NCBI GenBank assembly: GCA_019057795.1
Contig: JAHLWS010000021.1
Coordinates: 1 to 64,000, forward strand
Source of the DNA: Promethearchaeota archaeon
GTDB lineage: Archaea; Asgardarchaeota; Lokiarchaeia; Sigyniarchaeales; SOKP01
DNA: 64,000 nt
Direction: 5' to 3'
The notes under the pieces are model-generated. The model was given only the letters and a program-made list of their open reading frames with translations, did no database searches and was not told where the DNA came from. Positions 41,740 through 52,851 of the stretch are shown here, piece by piece (the first letter of the stretch is position 1; the number at the start of each line of letters is the position of its first letter). A program made the position numbers and the translations under genes.

Positions 41740-43167
41740 TTGTTCGTTAAAAATTTATCGCAATTATCTCCTAAAAGCTTAGACAAACTTACGTTAGAGT
41801 TAAGAAAAGTAGGACTTGAAGCTTTGGAAATTGCGATTAAATCAGTTGAGCCGAGCAATCTAATCCAGAATAATGTTAAAGTTTTTGATGGTAAATTAAA
41901 TATTCAAAAGGATAAATTCGATCTCAATAAATATAACAATATTTTTATAATTGGAGGTGGAAAAGCTTCTGCTCAAATGAGTTTAGCACTCGAAAAAATT
42001 TTGAAAAAACAACCTAAGATAAAATACGAAGGATTTATCAACATTCCAGAAGGTCAAAAAATAAGAGACTACAGTCCTTCGAGCAAAATAAGGATGAATC
42101 GTGCTTCCCATCCTATTCCAAACGAAAAGGGTTTAACTGGCACGAAGGAAATGGTGAAAATTGTTGAAAATGCCACAAAAAACGATTTAATTATTTGCGT
42201 AATTTCAGGTGGAGGTTCCGCCTTATTGCCTTTGCCTAAACAAGGTATAACTCTCGAGGATTTACAAAAAGTCAATTCGTTATTATTAGCCTCGGGAGCG
42301 TCAATTCACGAAATAAATATTATCCGAAAACATCTATCGGACTTTAAAGGCGGAAATTTAGCAAAAAAAGTACATAATACTAGTAAAGCAACTTTAATAA
42401 CGCTAATTATCTCGGATGTAGTAGGAAATAATTTGGATTCTATTGCCTCTGGGCCTACAGTTCCAGACTTGACAACTTTTAACCAAGCTTATGATGTGTT
42501 AAAAAAGTATAATTTAAGCGATAAGATTCCTTCTTCGATAAAAAAAATAATTGAAAAAGGTTTGAGCGACCTGAGATTAGAAAACCCTAAGGAACACGAT
42601 GTTTGCTTTAATAATATATTCAATTATTTAATCGGAAGCGTCGATTTAGCTGTTGAAGAAGTATCAGCAAATCTGAAAGCTTTTAATTATATCATCGACT
42701 ATTTTACAAATGAAATTGTAGGTGAGGCTGTAGATTTTGGAAAGGATTTACACGAATTAATTTCAAAAAAATTAAAACCATATACCAAAAAACCTGGTAA
42801 ACATAAACTAGCTCTAATTGGCACCGGTGAATTGACAGTTACGATAAAAGGAAAAGGAGTTGGTGGAAGAAACCAAGAAATGTTATTGAGTTTTCTTGAC
42901 AATGTAAAAAATAAGGAAATTGATTACAATTTCTTAATTATCGGAGCCAATTTAGATGGGATTGAGGGGAATAGTAAGGCAATGGGAGCACTTATCGATA
43001 ATGTTTCACTTAATCAAATAAATAACGAAAAAATTAAGACTAAGAGCTATTTAGAAAACAACGACTCCAATAGTTTTTTTAAGCTATTAAAAAGCGAGAT
43101 AATTACAGGCCCTACCGGTATCAATGTTAACGATTTACTTCTTATTTTGATAGAACTTTATGTTTAA
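41740..43167 (+). CDS. Glycerate 2-kinase (MOFRL family)
   Basis: The 475-residue product has the glycerate-kinase MOFRL arrangement: an N-terminal Rossmann part with IIGGGKASAQM, the CVISGGGSALLPLP loop, HLSDFKGGNLAKKV, ISDVVGNNLDSIASGP and, in the C-terminal MOFRL domain, GTGELTVTIKGKGVGGRNQE. The enzyme phosphorylates D-glycerate to 2-phosphoglycerate, linking glycerate or sugar-acid degradation to glycolysis. Length is slightly above the family average because of an insert near residue 300. Start is TTG at 41740. No other sugar-acid gene is adjacent. Confidence 0.9.
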   Translation: MFVKNLSQLSPKSLDKLTLELRKVGLEALEIAIKSVEPSNLIQNNVKVFDGKLNIQKDKFDLNKYNNIFIIGGGKASAQMSLALEKILKKQPKIKYEGFINIPEGQKIRDYSPSSKIRMNRASHPIPNEKGLTGTKEMVKIVENATKNDLIICVISGGGSALLPLPKQGITLEDLQKVNSLLLASGASIHEINIIRKHLSDFKGGNLAKKVHNTSKATLITLIISDVVGNNLDSIASGPTVPDLTTFNQAYDVLKKYNLSDKIPSSIKKIIEKGLSDLRLENPKEHDVCFNNIFNYLIGSVDLAVEEVSANLKAFNYIIDYFTNEIVGEAVDFGKDLHELISKKLKPYTKKPGKHKLALIGTGELTVTIKGKGVGGRNQEMLLSFLDNVKNKEIDYNFLIIGANLDGIEGNSKAMGALIDNVSLNQINNEKIKTKSYLENNDSNSFFKLLKSEIITGPTGINVNDLLLILIELYV

Positions 43168-43180
43168 CGTTTCGTTTAAT

Positions 43181-43556
43181 ATGGTTGCTTCTGGACCTAC
43201 GATGATTCCCTTCTCTACTTTCTTAATTTCATATTTCTCCAAAGTTCTCCAAACCTATTGGGGTAAATACTCCGGCAAGAACTCAAAAAGCTCCAGCCCA
43301 GATCGCTCGAAAAGAAAGCGGTTCTAAAGCGGTGCTATCCTCCGTAAAAAAAGTTAAGCGAGTTAAACAGGAAGGTTCGGGTTCGATACCACCAATAGAA
43401 AACTTTCGAGAGTTTAAGCTGTGGACTTTAAAAAAATTATTCTATGGAATAAGTACAAGTAAGAAAAAGCGTAAAAATTGTGGGTTATATGATGGAAATG
43501 CTTATAATTGCTTCCATGTGCATGATATTTATATAATAAAATTATTACTTTATTAA
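43181..43556 (+). other. GC-raised island without a confident gene
   Basis: The 420-bp gap 43168-43587 contains a stretch (about 43181-43420) clearly richer in G and C than normal intergenic DNA here. One frame stays open from about 43228 to 43556 and looks coding in composition (PIGVNTPARTQKAPAQIARK, then ENFREFKLWTLKKLF) but lacks an early start codon. A second overlapping frame from ATG 43181 to 43327 encodes 48 residues. Neither is convincing. It could be a decayed gene end or a structured RNA. No tRNA or known RNA motif was found. Confidence 0.25.
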
Positions 43557-43587
43557 TAGAAGTATTAAATTATAATCCTTTAATTTC

Positions 43588-44163
43588 ATGAAGGAATTTC
43601 AAATTAATAGATTTTTAAAGTTACGGTTAGAGAACGGTAAAACAAGTATTTACATAAAAGATCAATTATTTAGACAGTGTAAATTTTTACTAATTAATAT
43701 TGACCCTAATAATGCTTCTAATTTTGAAGGAGTAACTTCTATAGACGAAGCAGAAGAAATATTAGATGCAACTTCTATAGACAAAGCAGAAAAAATATTA
43801 GATCAATCATTAGAAGAAAAAGGATTAGAAGAATATGAAATACGGCCAGAAGAGGAGTTTTGGGCACATTGTTCTAACTTGGATGCGTGGGCAAAGCATA
43901 AATACGATACGCGATTGCTACATAGAACTCTGGCGTTTCCTCTTTTAAAGGTATTAACTGAAGCAGGAGATCAAATAGCAAAAGCAGTATTTAAAGAAGA
44001 AATTATAAAGAGATTCGAAGGCGGTCATCCAAAGGTTGTTCGCTATCTAATTAGAGAAGGTTACATAAATGAATATGCCAAAAATGAACTAATAGAAGCT
44101 TTCTTGGAAAGTGAGGATGTATCTAATCTAAAAAACTGCAAACTCTTTGTAAAACGGATATGA
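43588..44163 (+). CDS. N-terminal domain of a split LRR protein
   Basis: The 191-residue frame carries a domain I associate with archaeal LRR proteins: FLLINIDPNNASNFEGV, an EEFWAHCSNLDAWAKHKYDT segment and helical repeats (LLHRTLAFPLLKVL, HPKVVRYLIREGYI). It contains a short internal duplication, TSIDEAEEILDA/TSIDKAEKILDQ. It overlaps the LRR frame at ATGA. In an A6 run (44130-44135) one extra A would continue it as NLKKLQTLCKTDMKIAEE into the LRR frame, so both are probably one gene of about 436 codons. ATG at 43588 is the first Met. Confidence 0.6.
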   Translation: MKEFQINRFLKLRLENGKTSIYIKDQLFRQCKFLLINIDPNNASNFEGVTSIDEAEEILDATSIDKAEKILDQSLEEKGLEEYEIRPEEEFWAHCSNLDAWAKHKYDTRLLHRTLAFPLLKVLTEAGDQIAKAVFKEEIIKRFEGGHPKVVRYLIREGYINEYAKNELIEAFLESEDVSNLKNCKLFVKRI

Positions 44164-44897
44164 AAATCGCGGAAGAGTTTGACCTTTTTATGCAACCCGA
44201 CATTCCACAATATTCACTTGAATTTGATAAAAAAAAGCTTTCTGGATTGAATTTAAGATTAAATAACTTAAAGCAGTTTCCGCAAGAAACAACACAATTC
44301 GTCTCTCTTAAAAAACTTTTCTTAGATGATAACATGTTACGATCCATTCCAAATGAGATTTGGCAATTAAAGAATCTACGAGAATTGAGTTTATCAGGTA
44401 ATTTACTAGAAGTGCTTCCTTCTGAGATTAGTTCCCTAAAATCTCTTGAATCTCTCTCTTTGGACGTTAATAAATTTAAAATATTTCCAGAGGCCATAAT
44501 GGAATTAAATAATCTTAAATATTTAGGTTTAGGAATGAATCAAATCCGTGATATTCCTGAATCAATCGAAAACTTAAGAAATTTAAAAATTTTAGCATTA
44601 AATCGTAATCGTATCTCTAGATTGCCTGAGACTTTTGGGAAATTAAAATCTCTTGAGTTTTTAAGCTTGGATAACAATAAAATAGGTTATATCCCCGAAT
44701 CACTTGGTAAATTAAATTCCTTAAAAGAACTTGAGGTTCGATCTAACAATTTGGCTTCTCTTCCAGAATTTTTATTTAAACTCAAGTACTTTAAAAAGTT
44801 AGATATATCAGACAATAATATTTATCATATCCCAAACCTAAAAAAAAAGATTAATTCTTTAGAAGTGTTTAATTATGATAAAAAAAAATTAAGTTGA
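44160..44897 (+). CDS. Leucine-rich repeat protein (second part)
   Basis: The 245-residue frame contains about eight LRRs of 23 residues with the pattern LxxLxLxxNxLxxIPxxIxxL, for example LRELSLSGNLLEVLPSEI and LKYLGLGMNQIRDIPESI. Such repeats form a curved scaffold for protein binding in the cytoplasm. No membrane segment or enzyme motif is present. It ends in TGA at 44895-44897; the same frame then stays open for 56 codons and encodes a zinc ribbon. It probably starts upstream, in the frame at 43588-44163, across a one-base shift. Confidence 0.75.
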   Translation: MKIAEEFDLFMQPDIPQYSLEFDKKKLSGLNLRLNNLKQFPQETTQFVSLKKLFLDDNMLRSIPNEIWQLKNLRELSLSGNLLEVLPSEISSLKSLESLSLDVNKFKIFPEAIMELNNLKYLGLGMNQIRDIPESIENLRNLKILALNRNRISRLPETFGKLKSLEFLSLDNNKIGYIPESLGKLNSLKELEVRSNNLASLPEFLFKLKYFKKLDISDNNIYHIPNLKKKINSLEVFNYDKKKLS

Positions 44898-45068
44898 ATT
44901 ACCATACCTAAAATTGAAGACTCAGTAATAACATGCCCAGTTTGCGGATTTACTTTTAGAAACCGCGATCCCTTCGCAAAAAATAGGGATATAATTTGCC
45001 CAATGTGTGGATTTAAGTTTAAGGAACCAAGTTTTTTCCCTAAAAGAATAAACGGGTTTTCAGTTTAA
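44898..45068 (+). CDS. Zinc ribbon in frame after the LRR stop codon
   Basis: Directly after the TGA of the LRR frame, and in the same frame, 56 codons run to TAA at 45066. They encode ITIPKIEDSVITCPVCGFTF and later IICPMCGFKFKEP, two CPxCGF knuckles 20 residues apart that would bind one zinc. No ATG, GTG or TTG is positioned to start it, and no Shine-Dalgarno sequence is seen. Readthrough of TGA, a nonsense mutation, or an ATT start would explain it. The remaining gap 45069-45226 is AT-rich and empty. Confidence 0.5.
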   Translation: MTIPKIEDSVITCPVCGFTFRNRDPFAKNRDIICPMCGFKFKEPSFFPKRINGFSV

Positions 45069-45226
45069 CGCATTAAATGACTTTTTATTAAATTCATGTT
45101 TTAGTTAAAAAATCTTTTTTAACTATCGTGAGAATATTTATTCTATAAAAATATATTAATTATTATTCCATAGATATTTATGGAACTATAATATTAACAG
45201 AAATGTAAAAATTGTGGTAATCTAAC

Positions 45227-47392
<2,166 letters not shown>

Positions 47393-47550
47393 TCATTAAA
47401 ACTAAAATTATTTTTTTTTATATTTATATTTTTAAATTATCATAATCATTTAATAAACTAGAAAAAACTTCTATATTTAAGACTAATAGATTATGTATTG
47501 ATTTTGTACAGAATAAAATTTATAAATTTTAAAATTTAGAGATAAAACAC

Positions 47551-49221
47551 ATGTCGGTCAATAAACAATTTAACTTAGATTGGATGTTTGAATGTCCTGA
47601 TGCTGTTTTAACTTGTTCGACCCTTGAATGTGGAGACGACACGTATTTAGTATTTGGAGGCCATGATAAGACTCTATACTTAATGAACGAAGAATTAAAC
47701 ATCCTCGATAGTATTATGTTTGATGGGTGGGTAAGAACTACTTTCCCTATAGATATTACTAAAGACGGATGCCAAGAAGTATTAGTAGGAGCAGGAGACG
47801 GTAATTTTTTAGTAGTAAAATTCGTAAAGGGGATAAATAAGCTAGCAGGGATTATGAATTATAAATCTAAGGGTAAAGTATTATGTGTCACGGCGGGTGA
47901 TTTCACTAGAGATGGAAATATTGAATTGATTCACGGTAGCGAAGATAAAACTTTAAAGATATTCGAAAACATTGATTCCACTGAACCTAAGTATGTATTT
48001 TATTACGACTCGTGGGTAACTGCTTGCGTATTAGGATATTTAAAACTGTTAAATGTGAATAAACCTATTTACGGATTATTAATTGGTACTAAAAACGGTA
48101 TGCTTCAATTAATCCAGTTTAAAGAAGGCAAACCAGATATTATTTGGCAAAAAGACTTAGGCTCTCAAATTAATACAATTGAAGTGGGCGATGTAAAAAA
48201 TGACGGTTTCAACGAAATAGTAGTAGGTACAGACGCATCTCAATTAATAATATTTAATAGCGAAGGCGATGAGTTAAAGTCTATAACTCTTGAAGAAGGG
48301 CGACCTATATCTTTAAAATTAGTTGATATTGACGGTGATAACGCAAAAGAAATTATTGTAGGATGTGCAGATGGCACTCTTCGAATATATCACAACACAA
48401 ATCTAAATTCAATAGATCTAGAGCTGAAATGGAAAGCTTCAGCAGAAAACTCAATAAAAATCGTATCTACTATGAAGGATCCTAAAGAAGATTTAACGCG
48501 CATTATAGTTGGAGGATACGATCGAAGTATTAGGTGCATCTGCGATCTCGAATGGGGCAAAAAACCACCACTTGAAATTCCAAACAACATTGTAGAAACT
48601 CAACCGACAGAAGCGGAAGCAAAAGTGGAAAAAACTATCAAATTTGAGACAATTCCGACAAACATCAGAGAATACATTTTCAAATATTTAATAGATAATA
48701 AGATTATATTAAGTATTGCAAATGAATTAGAGAAAAAAGGATATCTCACTGATAGCGTTGTCGAAGAATTCCAACGTATGATCTCAGAAAAATCTGATTC
48801 TTACGAAAAAATTACATATTCAGTTTGGACACTACCAGAGGATAAGATAGGTTTAGGCGTTGCGGTCGGAACTCCCGCCAAAAAAGGTAAGAAATTAAAA
48901 CCTGTAGTGATAGAGCAAGAGATACCCTCACAAAAAGGAGGAGCGCTAATCGACGCGTTAAAAAAAGAGCCTCAAAAAACAAAGGGAAAAGGAAAGAAGG
49001 TTCCAAAAGAGACTATAACGGAAGTGAATATAAGAACAATAATTATTACACATTTAGAAAAACAGAAATTAATTCGGTCAAAAACAAAACTGGTCGACGA
49101 TTTGGTCATTTTAGGATACGAGAGAGCAGTAGTGGAAAAACAAATCGATAAATTAAGGATGGAAGGCGTTCTTGTGTACTCGCGTTCAGAACCTAAAGGT
49201 TGGAGTTTAGGTGCCGTTTAA
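47551..49221 (+). CDS. Beta-propeller protein with winged-helix C-terminus
   Basis: The 556-residue product has six or seven blades of FG-GAP/WD-like type in residues 1 to about 345, marked by repeats such as DITKDGCQEVLVGAGDG, DVKNDGFNEIVVGTDAS and DIDGDNAKEIIVGCADG. Two small helical, winged-helix-like domains follow (about 365-430 and 480-550), joined by a Lys/Pro-rich linker (KKGKKLKPVVIEQE). No signal peptide is seen, so it is probably cytoplasmic, unlike most FG-GAP proteins. It lies between the acidic sandwich protein and a convergent longin-like gene (7 bp gap). A scaffold role is likely. Confidence 0.7.
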   Translation: MSVNKQFNLDWMFECPDAVLTCSTLECGDDTYLVFGGHDKTLYLMNEELNILDSIMFDGWVRTTFPIDITKDGCQEVLVGAGDGNFLVVKFVKGINKLAGIMNYKSKGKVLCVTAGDFTRDGNIELIHGSEDKTLKIFENIDSTEPKYVFYYDSWVTACVLGYLKLLNVNKPIYGLLIGTKNGMLQLIQFKEGKPDIIWQKDLGSQINTIEVGDVKNDGFNEIVVGTDASQLIIFNSEGDELKSITLEEGRPISLKLVDIDGDNAKEIIVGCADGTLRIYHNTNLNSIDLELKWKASAENSIKIVSTMKDPKEDLTRIIVGGYDRSIRCICDLEWGKKPPLEIPNNIVETQPTEAEAKVEKTIKFETIPTNIREYIFKYLIDNKIILSIANELEKKGYLTDSVVEEFQRMISEKSDSYEKITYSVWTLPEDKIGLGVAVGTPAKKGKKLKPVVIEQEIPSQKGGALIDALKKEPQKTKGKGKKVPKETITEVNIRTIIITHLEKQKLIRSKTKLVDDLVILGYERAVVEKQIDKLRMEGVLVYSRSEPKGWSLGAV

Positions 49222-49228
49222 ATTCGTA

Positions 49229-49666
49229 TTATGTATATGGAAACTCTTTGATTTCGTTTTGGAAAGGTGCAAATTGATTCAATTCTGAAAAGTCTTTATT
49301 GTTATATCTAGAAACAAAGAGTAGTGAAATAGGTTCGATTTTTTGTAGAAATTTCTTAACAAACTTATCCGTATCTTTTTTCTTTTTATCTATTAAACAA
49401 TACAAAATGATAGGCTCTTTCTCATCAGAATCTGAAGGTAATATGTCAAATGCTTTGAAGATAAATAAAATATTATTAGACTCTAAATATTCTAAACTTA
49501 AGTTGTTAAACGCATTCTTAACAAATATATTAATCGCCGATATAAAAGCTCCCCTTAAATCTTTATTAGGATTCTTAAGATTATCTTTTTTTTCAATGTT
49601 TTTAAACACATGGCTAACTAAAACAAAACCTCGGAATACAATTCCGATTTCATACAGTTCTTTCAT
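49229..49666 (-). CDS. Longin-like small protein
   Basis: The 145-residue product shows the longin pattern: a first strand ELYEIGIVFRGFVLVSHVF, a helix RGAFISAINIFVKNAF, strands NNILFIFKAFDI and EPIILYCLID, and a final helix KFVKKFLQKIEPI. Longin and related roadblock folds are subunits of GTPase regulators and of vesicle adaptors in eukaryotes, and are plentiful in Asgard archaea. It has no SNARE or membrane segment. It is convergent with the beta-propeller gene. The fold call needs structure prediction. Confidence 0.5.
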   Translation of the reverse strand: MKELYEIGIVFRGFVLVSHVFKNIEKKDNLKNPNKDLRGAFISAINIFVKNAFNNLSLEYLESNNILFIFKAFDILPSDSDEKEPIILYCLIDKKKKDTDKFVKKFLQKIEPISLLFVSRYNNKDFSELNQFAPFQNEIKEFPYT

Positions 49667-49775
49667 ATTATAACTTATTTATTTGAAGTTAAAACTCTAT
49701 AAACTATAAACTTAATAATAATATTCATATTTATTATTACACAAAAAAATCACTTAAATCACTTAGGTTACGCAA

Positions 49776-49973
49776 TTGAAAAAAGCATGTAAATGGTATC
49801 AATGTTGCCCGATTAAATATTTTGTAGATCACGGAATGCTTGAAAAAGAATGGGTTGAAGATTACTGTTTAATAGGAAATAAGAAGTGTATTAGATATCA
49901 GAAAGAAGAGAGTGGGGAATTCCACCCCGATAATTTACTTCCTAATGGAGAGATTCGACAAGAATTAAAATAA
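49776..49973 (+). CDS. Small Cys-rich protein
   Basis: The 65-residue product has four or five Cys in the pattern CKWYQCCPIKYF..WVEDYCLIGNKKC, then RYQKEESGEFHPDNLLPNG. It resembles small archaeal proteins of similar length with conserved CxxxxCC, which probably bind a metal or cluster. Start is TTG at 49776, with no strong ribosome-binding site. Its 3' end overlaps the convergent MBL gene by 9 bp. No function is established. Confidence 0.6.
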   Translation: MKKACKWYQCCPIKYFVDHGMLEKEWVEDYCLIGNKKCIRYQKEESGEFHPDNLLPNGEIRQELK

Positions 49974-50654
49974 ATAACTATTACCAACACATATATCATT
50001 AAATTGGTCAGAAAATCTTTGCTTTATTTCCCTAATTCTTTGCGTACAGTGGCAAGCTCCTATGAATTCAACTCCTTCTAGAAAAGAAAAATTCCGAAAT
50101 CCATGGAATCCCCCTATAACGGCTTTAATTTTATTCGATATCGTTTGACCCTTTAAAATAAATGCTTCTAAACCCGGATGAGCGCAACCTGAGATTATTA
50201 TTAAATCGTTTTTTTCTGTTTTTAAAAATAAAGATTGCTCCGTTAATCTACCTCCAAATTGACCAGATGAAAAAATATTCTTGTCAACCTCAATCATCTC
50301 AGAGATACCTTGAACTTGAGCTTCGGGGTAAGTCCTTATAAAAGATTTTATATCGTGGAGTGGCACATAAATTTCAATATCATGATTTATTTGATAAATT
50401 TCTTTTAGACTCCCTGTGTGGTCGAAATGGTTATGTGAAATTATAACTTTTTTTATTTCTGAAACTTTAACATTAAACTTGTTTATGTTGTGAATTAGAA
50501 TATCCCCCTTGCTTCCTGTATCAAACAATAAGTGGGTTTTTGAGAGGTTATTATAAATTAAGGTTGAGAAACCAAAATCTGTTAAAAAACCCGGTTGTGC
50601 AGCACAGATGTCGTCATAAACAATTTTAATTTCAAAGGAAAAGTCAGATTTCAT
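49965..50654 (-). CDS. MBL-fold hydrolase (COG1237, dihydropterin-linked)
   Basis: The 229-residue product is a metallo-beta-lactamase fold with HNHFDH at residues 74-79 in IISHNHFDHTGSL and the C-terminal GCAHPGL and GGFHGF. These are features of COG1237, whose archaeal members include enzymes of methanopterin synthesis (dihydropterin-6-yl-methyl-aminobenzene phosphate synthase). A role in pterin chemistry is therefore likely but unproven. The start is ATG at 50654. A final SYLF end is normal for the group. Confidence 0.8.
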   Translation of the reverse strand: MKSDFSFEIKIVYDDICAAQPGFLTDFGFSTLIYNNLSKTHLLFDTGSKGDILIHNINKFNVKVSEIKKVIISHNHFDHTGSLKEIYQINHDIEIYVPLHDIKSFIRTYPEAQVQGISEMIEVDKNIFSSGQFGGRLTEQSLFLKTEKNDLIIISGCAHPGLEAFILKGQTISNKIKAVIGGFHGFRNFSFLEGVEFIGACHCTQRIREIKQRFSDQFNDICVGNSYLF

Positions 50655-50904
50655 ACTTTTAAAAAGACTTTACCCATTATTAACTATTAGTTTTTGGATA
50701 AATATCTTATTGTGATTTTTTCCTTAAAATAATAGCTTCTTCAGGATATAGTTATTGAACTATATCTAATCCTTTCATCGGTTTTCGAGATCGCAGAGGA
50801 ACTCGTTTGAAAATTATGGTTAAATCAAGTTTAAAAAGAAGCAAACAATATTATAAAACATTACTTTAACTATTGAAAAAAAAATGTAAAATTGCTCGAA
50901 GCGA

Positions 50905-51339
50905 GTGAAAATGACGCCATTTTGTCCAAATCCGGAGTGTGAAGCTGAAATTGAAGAAAATTGGAATAGATGTCCGGAGTGTGAATGTGATTTAAATCTT
51001 AATGGTCAACAGTTAGATGAAAAATCTCAACAATCAGATGAAAATACTCAATATACTCTATTACCCCCGAAAACCTCTCAACTTCCAACATACACATACA
51101 AACCGCCACCTAAAAGTTCTAATGGATTTGGCACTCTTTCATTGATATTAGCGATAATAGGATGCTTCTGTTTTGCGTATGTCTTTGGCCCTATTGCTAT
51201 GATTCTAGGAGGTATTGGGATAAGTAAGGATGACAGCCCAAGCAGGGCTAAAGCGGGGTTAGTATTCGGGATTTTTGTTTTATGCTTTGGTATTATTTCT
51301 TTGATTTTCTCTATTCCGTTTTTAATATTTTCTTTTTAA
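50905..51339 (+). CDS. Zinc-ribbon plus DUF4190-like membrane protein
   Basis: The 144-residue product has a zinc ribbon at the start (FCPNPEC..RCPECECD), a polar Gln/Pro linker, then two membrane helices of the DUF4190 type (LSLILAIIGCFCFAYVFGPIA and AGLVFGIFVLCFGIISLIFS) separated by a short SKDDSPSRAK loop. Such proteins are small membrane-anchored zinc proteins with no known activity. ATG at 50905 is used; the second Met follows two codons later. It is convergent with the ferredoxin-like gene and ends near a strong hairpin. Confidence 0.75.
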   Translation: MKMTPFCPNPECEAEIEENWNRCPECECDLNLNGQQLDEKSQQSDENTQYTLLPPKTSQLPTYTYKPPPKSSNGFGTLSLILAIIGCFCFAYVFGPIAMILGGIGISKDDSPSRAKAGLVFGIFVLCFGIISLIFSIPFLIFSF

Positions 51340-51375
51340 TTAAGTGTGATATTCTTTTTGGGAATATTCCTTTTG

Positions 51376-51398
51376 AGAAAATCTCAGCGAGATTTTCT
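51376..51398. terminator. 10-bp perfect hairpin between convergent genes
   Basis: AGAAAATCTC (51376-51385) and GAGATTTTCT (51389-51398) form a perfect 10-bp stem with a 3-base loop, midway between the stops of convergent genes 50905-51339 and 51411-52217. GGAATATTCC (51361-51370) is a second palindrome next to it. This looks like a two-way terminator or a transcript end guard. Confidence 0.6.
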
Positions 51399-51410
51399 GG
51401 AGATATCCTC

Positions 51411-52217
51411 TTAGATACGATGTTTCCTTAAAGTAATTGCTTCTTCAGGACATTTAGAAACGCAAACTCCACAACCAAAGCATAAATCGGGGGAAAATGT
51501 TAATTTTTCGTTAAGGAGTTTTCGTGCGCCAAAGTAACACCATTGTTCGCATGATCCACAATTATTGCACTTGTTTGGGTCGCTATAGGCTATAAAATCG
51601 CTTTTAATCATTTGAGGTGAGCCACTTTTTAAGAACTTATTCATAACTACACAGCAACACGGACAACAATTGCATACCACATAATAAAATTCGGGATTAG
51701 GGAAATATATAATTTGGTGGACAAGTCCTCTCTGATCGCATTCTTCTAGAAGCTGTTTGATTTCTTCCTTTGTAACTTTTTCCAAATTTTCGGATTTATA
51801 GGGAATCTCGTGTAAAGAATTTCCAAACCCGATATGGATACAAGTTTTAATAGGATGGTCGCAATTAGGCAAATCTGAATGTTTTCGTTGCGTTTCTCTA
51901 CAGTAACAATTTCCTATTCCAACAACATTAGATCTACTTAAAAGCTCTAAAATTTCTTGAGAAGGAAGAAACTTAGTGCCAACCTCAAAGTTTACATTCA
52001 ATGGAACGACCTTTCCGCCCCATCTTTTCTTAAAGACATACCTATTTACTATATTGATGGTGCTAACGTTAAACTTATTATCGAGAAATCTGAAAATTTC
52101 TAATATTAACAACTCAAAAAGTCCAAAAATTGACGATAGAATTTTGCCTATTAATGGTACCCTCTTTAAGAGCCTATCAAATTTCGCATGAAATAACCGA
52201 TAAGGAAAGACTGTCAT
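51411..52217 (-). CDS. Ferredoxin-type 2[4Fe-4S] protein with extra Cys cluster
   Basis: The 268-residue product ends in two classical [4Fe-4S] motifs, CNNCGSCEQWC and CFGCGVCVSKCPEE. Before them come two more Cys groups, GNCYCRETQRKH near residues 105-116 and CNCCPCCCVVMN near 185-196, so a third cluster or metal site is likely. A conserved YFPNPEFYYVV-type strand lies between. It may be an electron carrier or oxidoreductase subunit. N-terminal 60 residues are amphipathic and could touch the membrane. Its partner is not in the window. Confidence 0.8.
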   Translation of the reverse strand: MTVFPYRLFHAKFDRLLKRVPLIGKILSSIFGLFELLILEIFRFLDNKFNVSTINIVNRYVFKKRWGGKVVPLNVNFEVGTKFLPSQEILELLSRSNVVGIGNCYCRETQRKHSDLPNCDHPIKTCIHIGFGNSLHEIPYKSENLEKVTKEEIKQLLEECDQRGLVHQIIYFPNPEFYYVVCNCCPCCCVVMNKFLKSGSPQMIKSDFIAYSDPNKCNNCGSCEQWCYFGARKLLNEKLTFSPDLCFGCGVCVSKCPEEAITLRKHRI

Positions 52218-52319
52218 GAAAGCAAATAAAAACTATTTTTAATCAATTCAATTATTATTCATTAAAGATTTATATTTATCATTATTTAAATGATATTATC
52301 AATAATTGAGTGATACATT

Positions 52320-52835
52320 ATGAAAGATAAAGATAAGAAAGATGAGATTTTAAATAAAGCATTTGAGTTGGGGAAAAAGTACGAGCAAGAATGTACTGGG
52401 TGCGCTCAAACGGCTGTTGCGGCGATTTTTGAATCGTTAGGTATCTGGAACGAAGATGTTTTTAGAGCTGCTAGCGGTTTAGCCGATGGTTTGGGGTTAA
52501 CAGGCAATGGTTCTTGTGGAGCGCTTGTTGGATCTTCTATGGTAATAGGGTATCTCTTCGGAAGGAGTCGGGAAGATTTTAAAGATATGTATAAACCCAT
52601 GAAATCTTACACGCTTGTTAAAAAGTTACACGATAAATATGTTAAGCAATACGGTTCTTGTCGTTGTTTCGATGTTCAAGAAAAAACGATGGGTAGGACA
52701 TTCAATTTATGGAATGCTGACGAAATGAAAGAAGCGTTTAAGGCGGGTATGATGGATAATTGCTCTACTATCGTTGGAAATGTAGCTAAGCTTGCTACAA
52801 AAATCATATTAAATGGTGGATTTAAACCTAAATAA
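52320..52835 (+). CDS. C-GCAxxG-C-C family protein, copy 1
   Basis: The 171-residue product belongs to the C_GCAxxG_C_C family: Cys25 and Cys28 in ECTGCAQTAV, the core GNGSCGALVGSS with Cys66, then Cys114/Cys116 and Cys148. The conserved cysteines probably bind a metal or Fe-S centre; family function is unknown and members often occur near redox enzymes. It is followed by a second, diverged family member whose real start is 17 bp downstream of this stop. ATG at 52320 is in a good context (AGTGATACATT before it). Confidence 0.85.
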   Translation: MKDKDKKDEILNKAFELGKKYEQECTGCAQTAVAAIFESLGIWNEDVFRAASGLADGLGLTGNGSCGALVGSSMVIGYLFGRSREDFKDMYKPMKSYTLVKKLHDKYVKQYGSCRCFDVQEKTMGRTFNLWNADEMKEAFKAGMMDNCSTIVGNVAKLATKIILNGGFKPK

Positions 52836-52851
52836 TAAATTGGAGTGTTTT

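Noticed and set aside
43365-43395. GGTTCGGGTTCGATACC as a tRNA T-arm
   Set aside because: The flanking bases do not pair as a T-stem, and no acceptor or D-arm was found upstream.
52813-52851. Upstream TTG start for the second C-GCAxxG-C-C gene
   Set aside because: It overlaps the first copy and has no ribosome-binding site, whereas ATG 52852 has GGAG six bases upstream.
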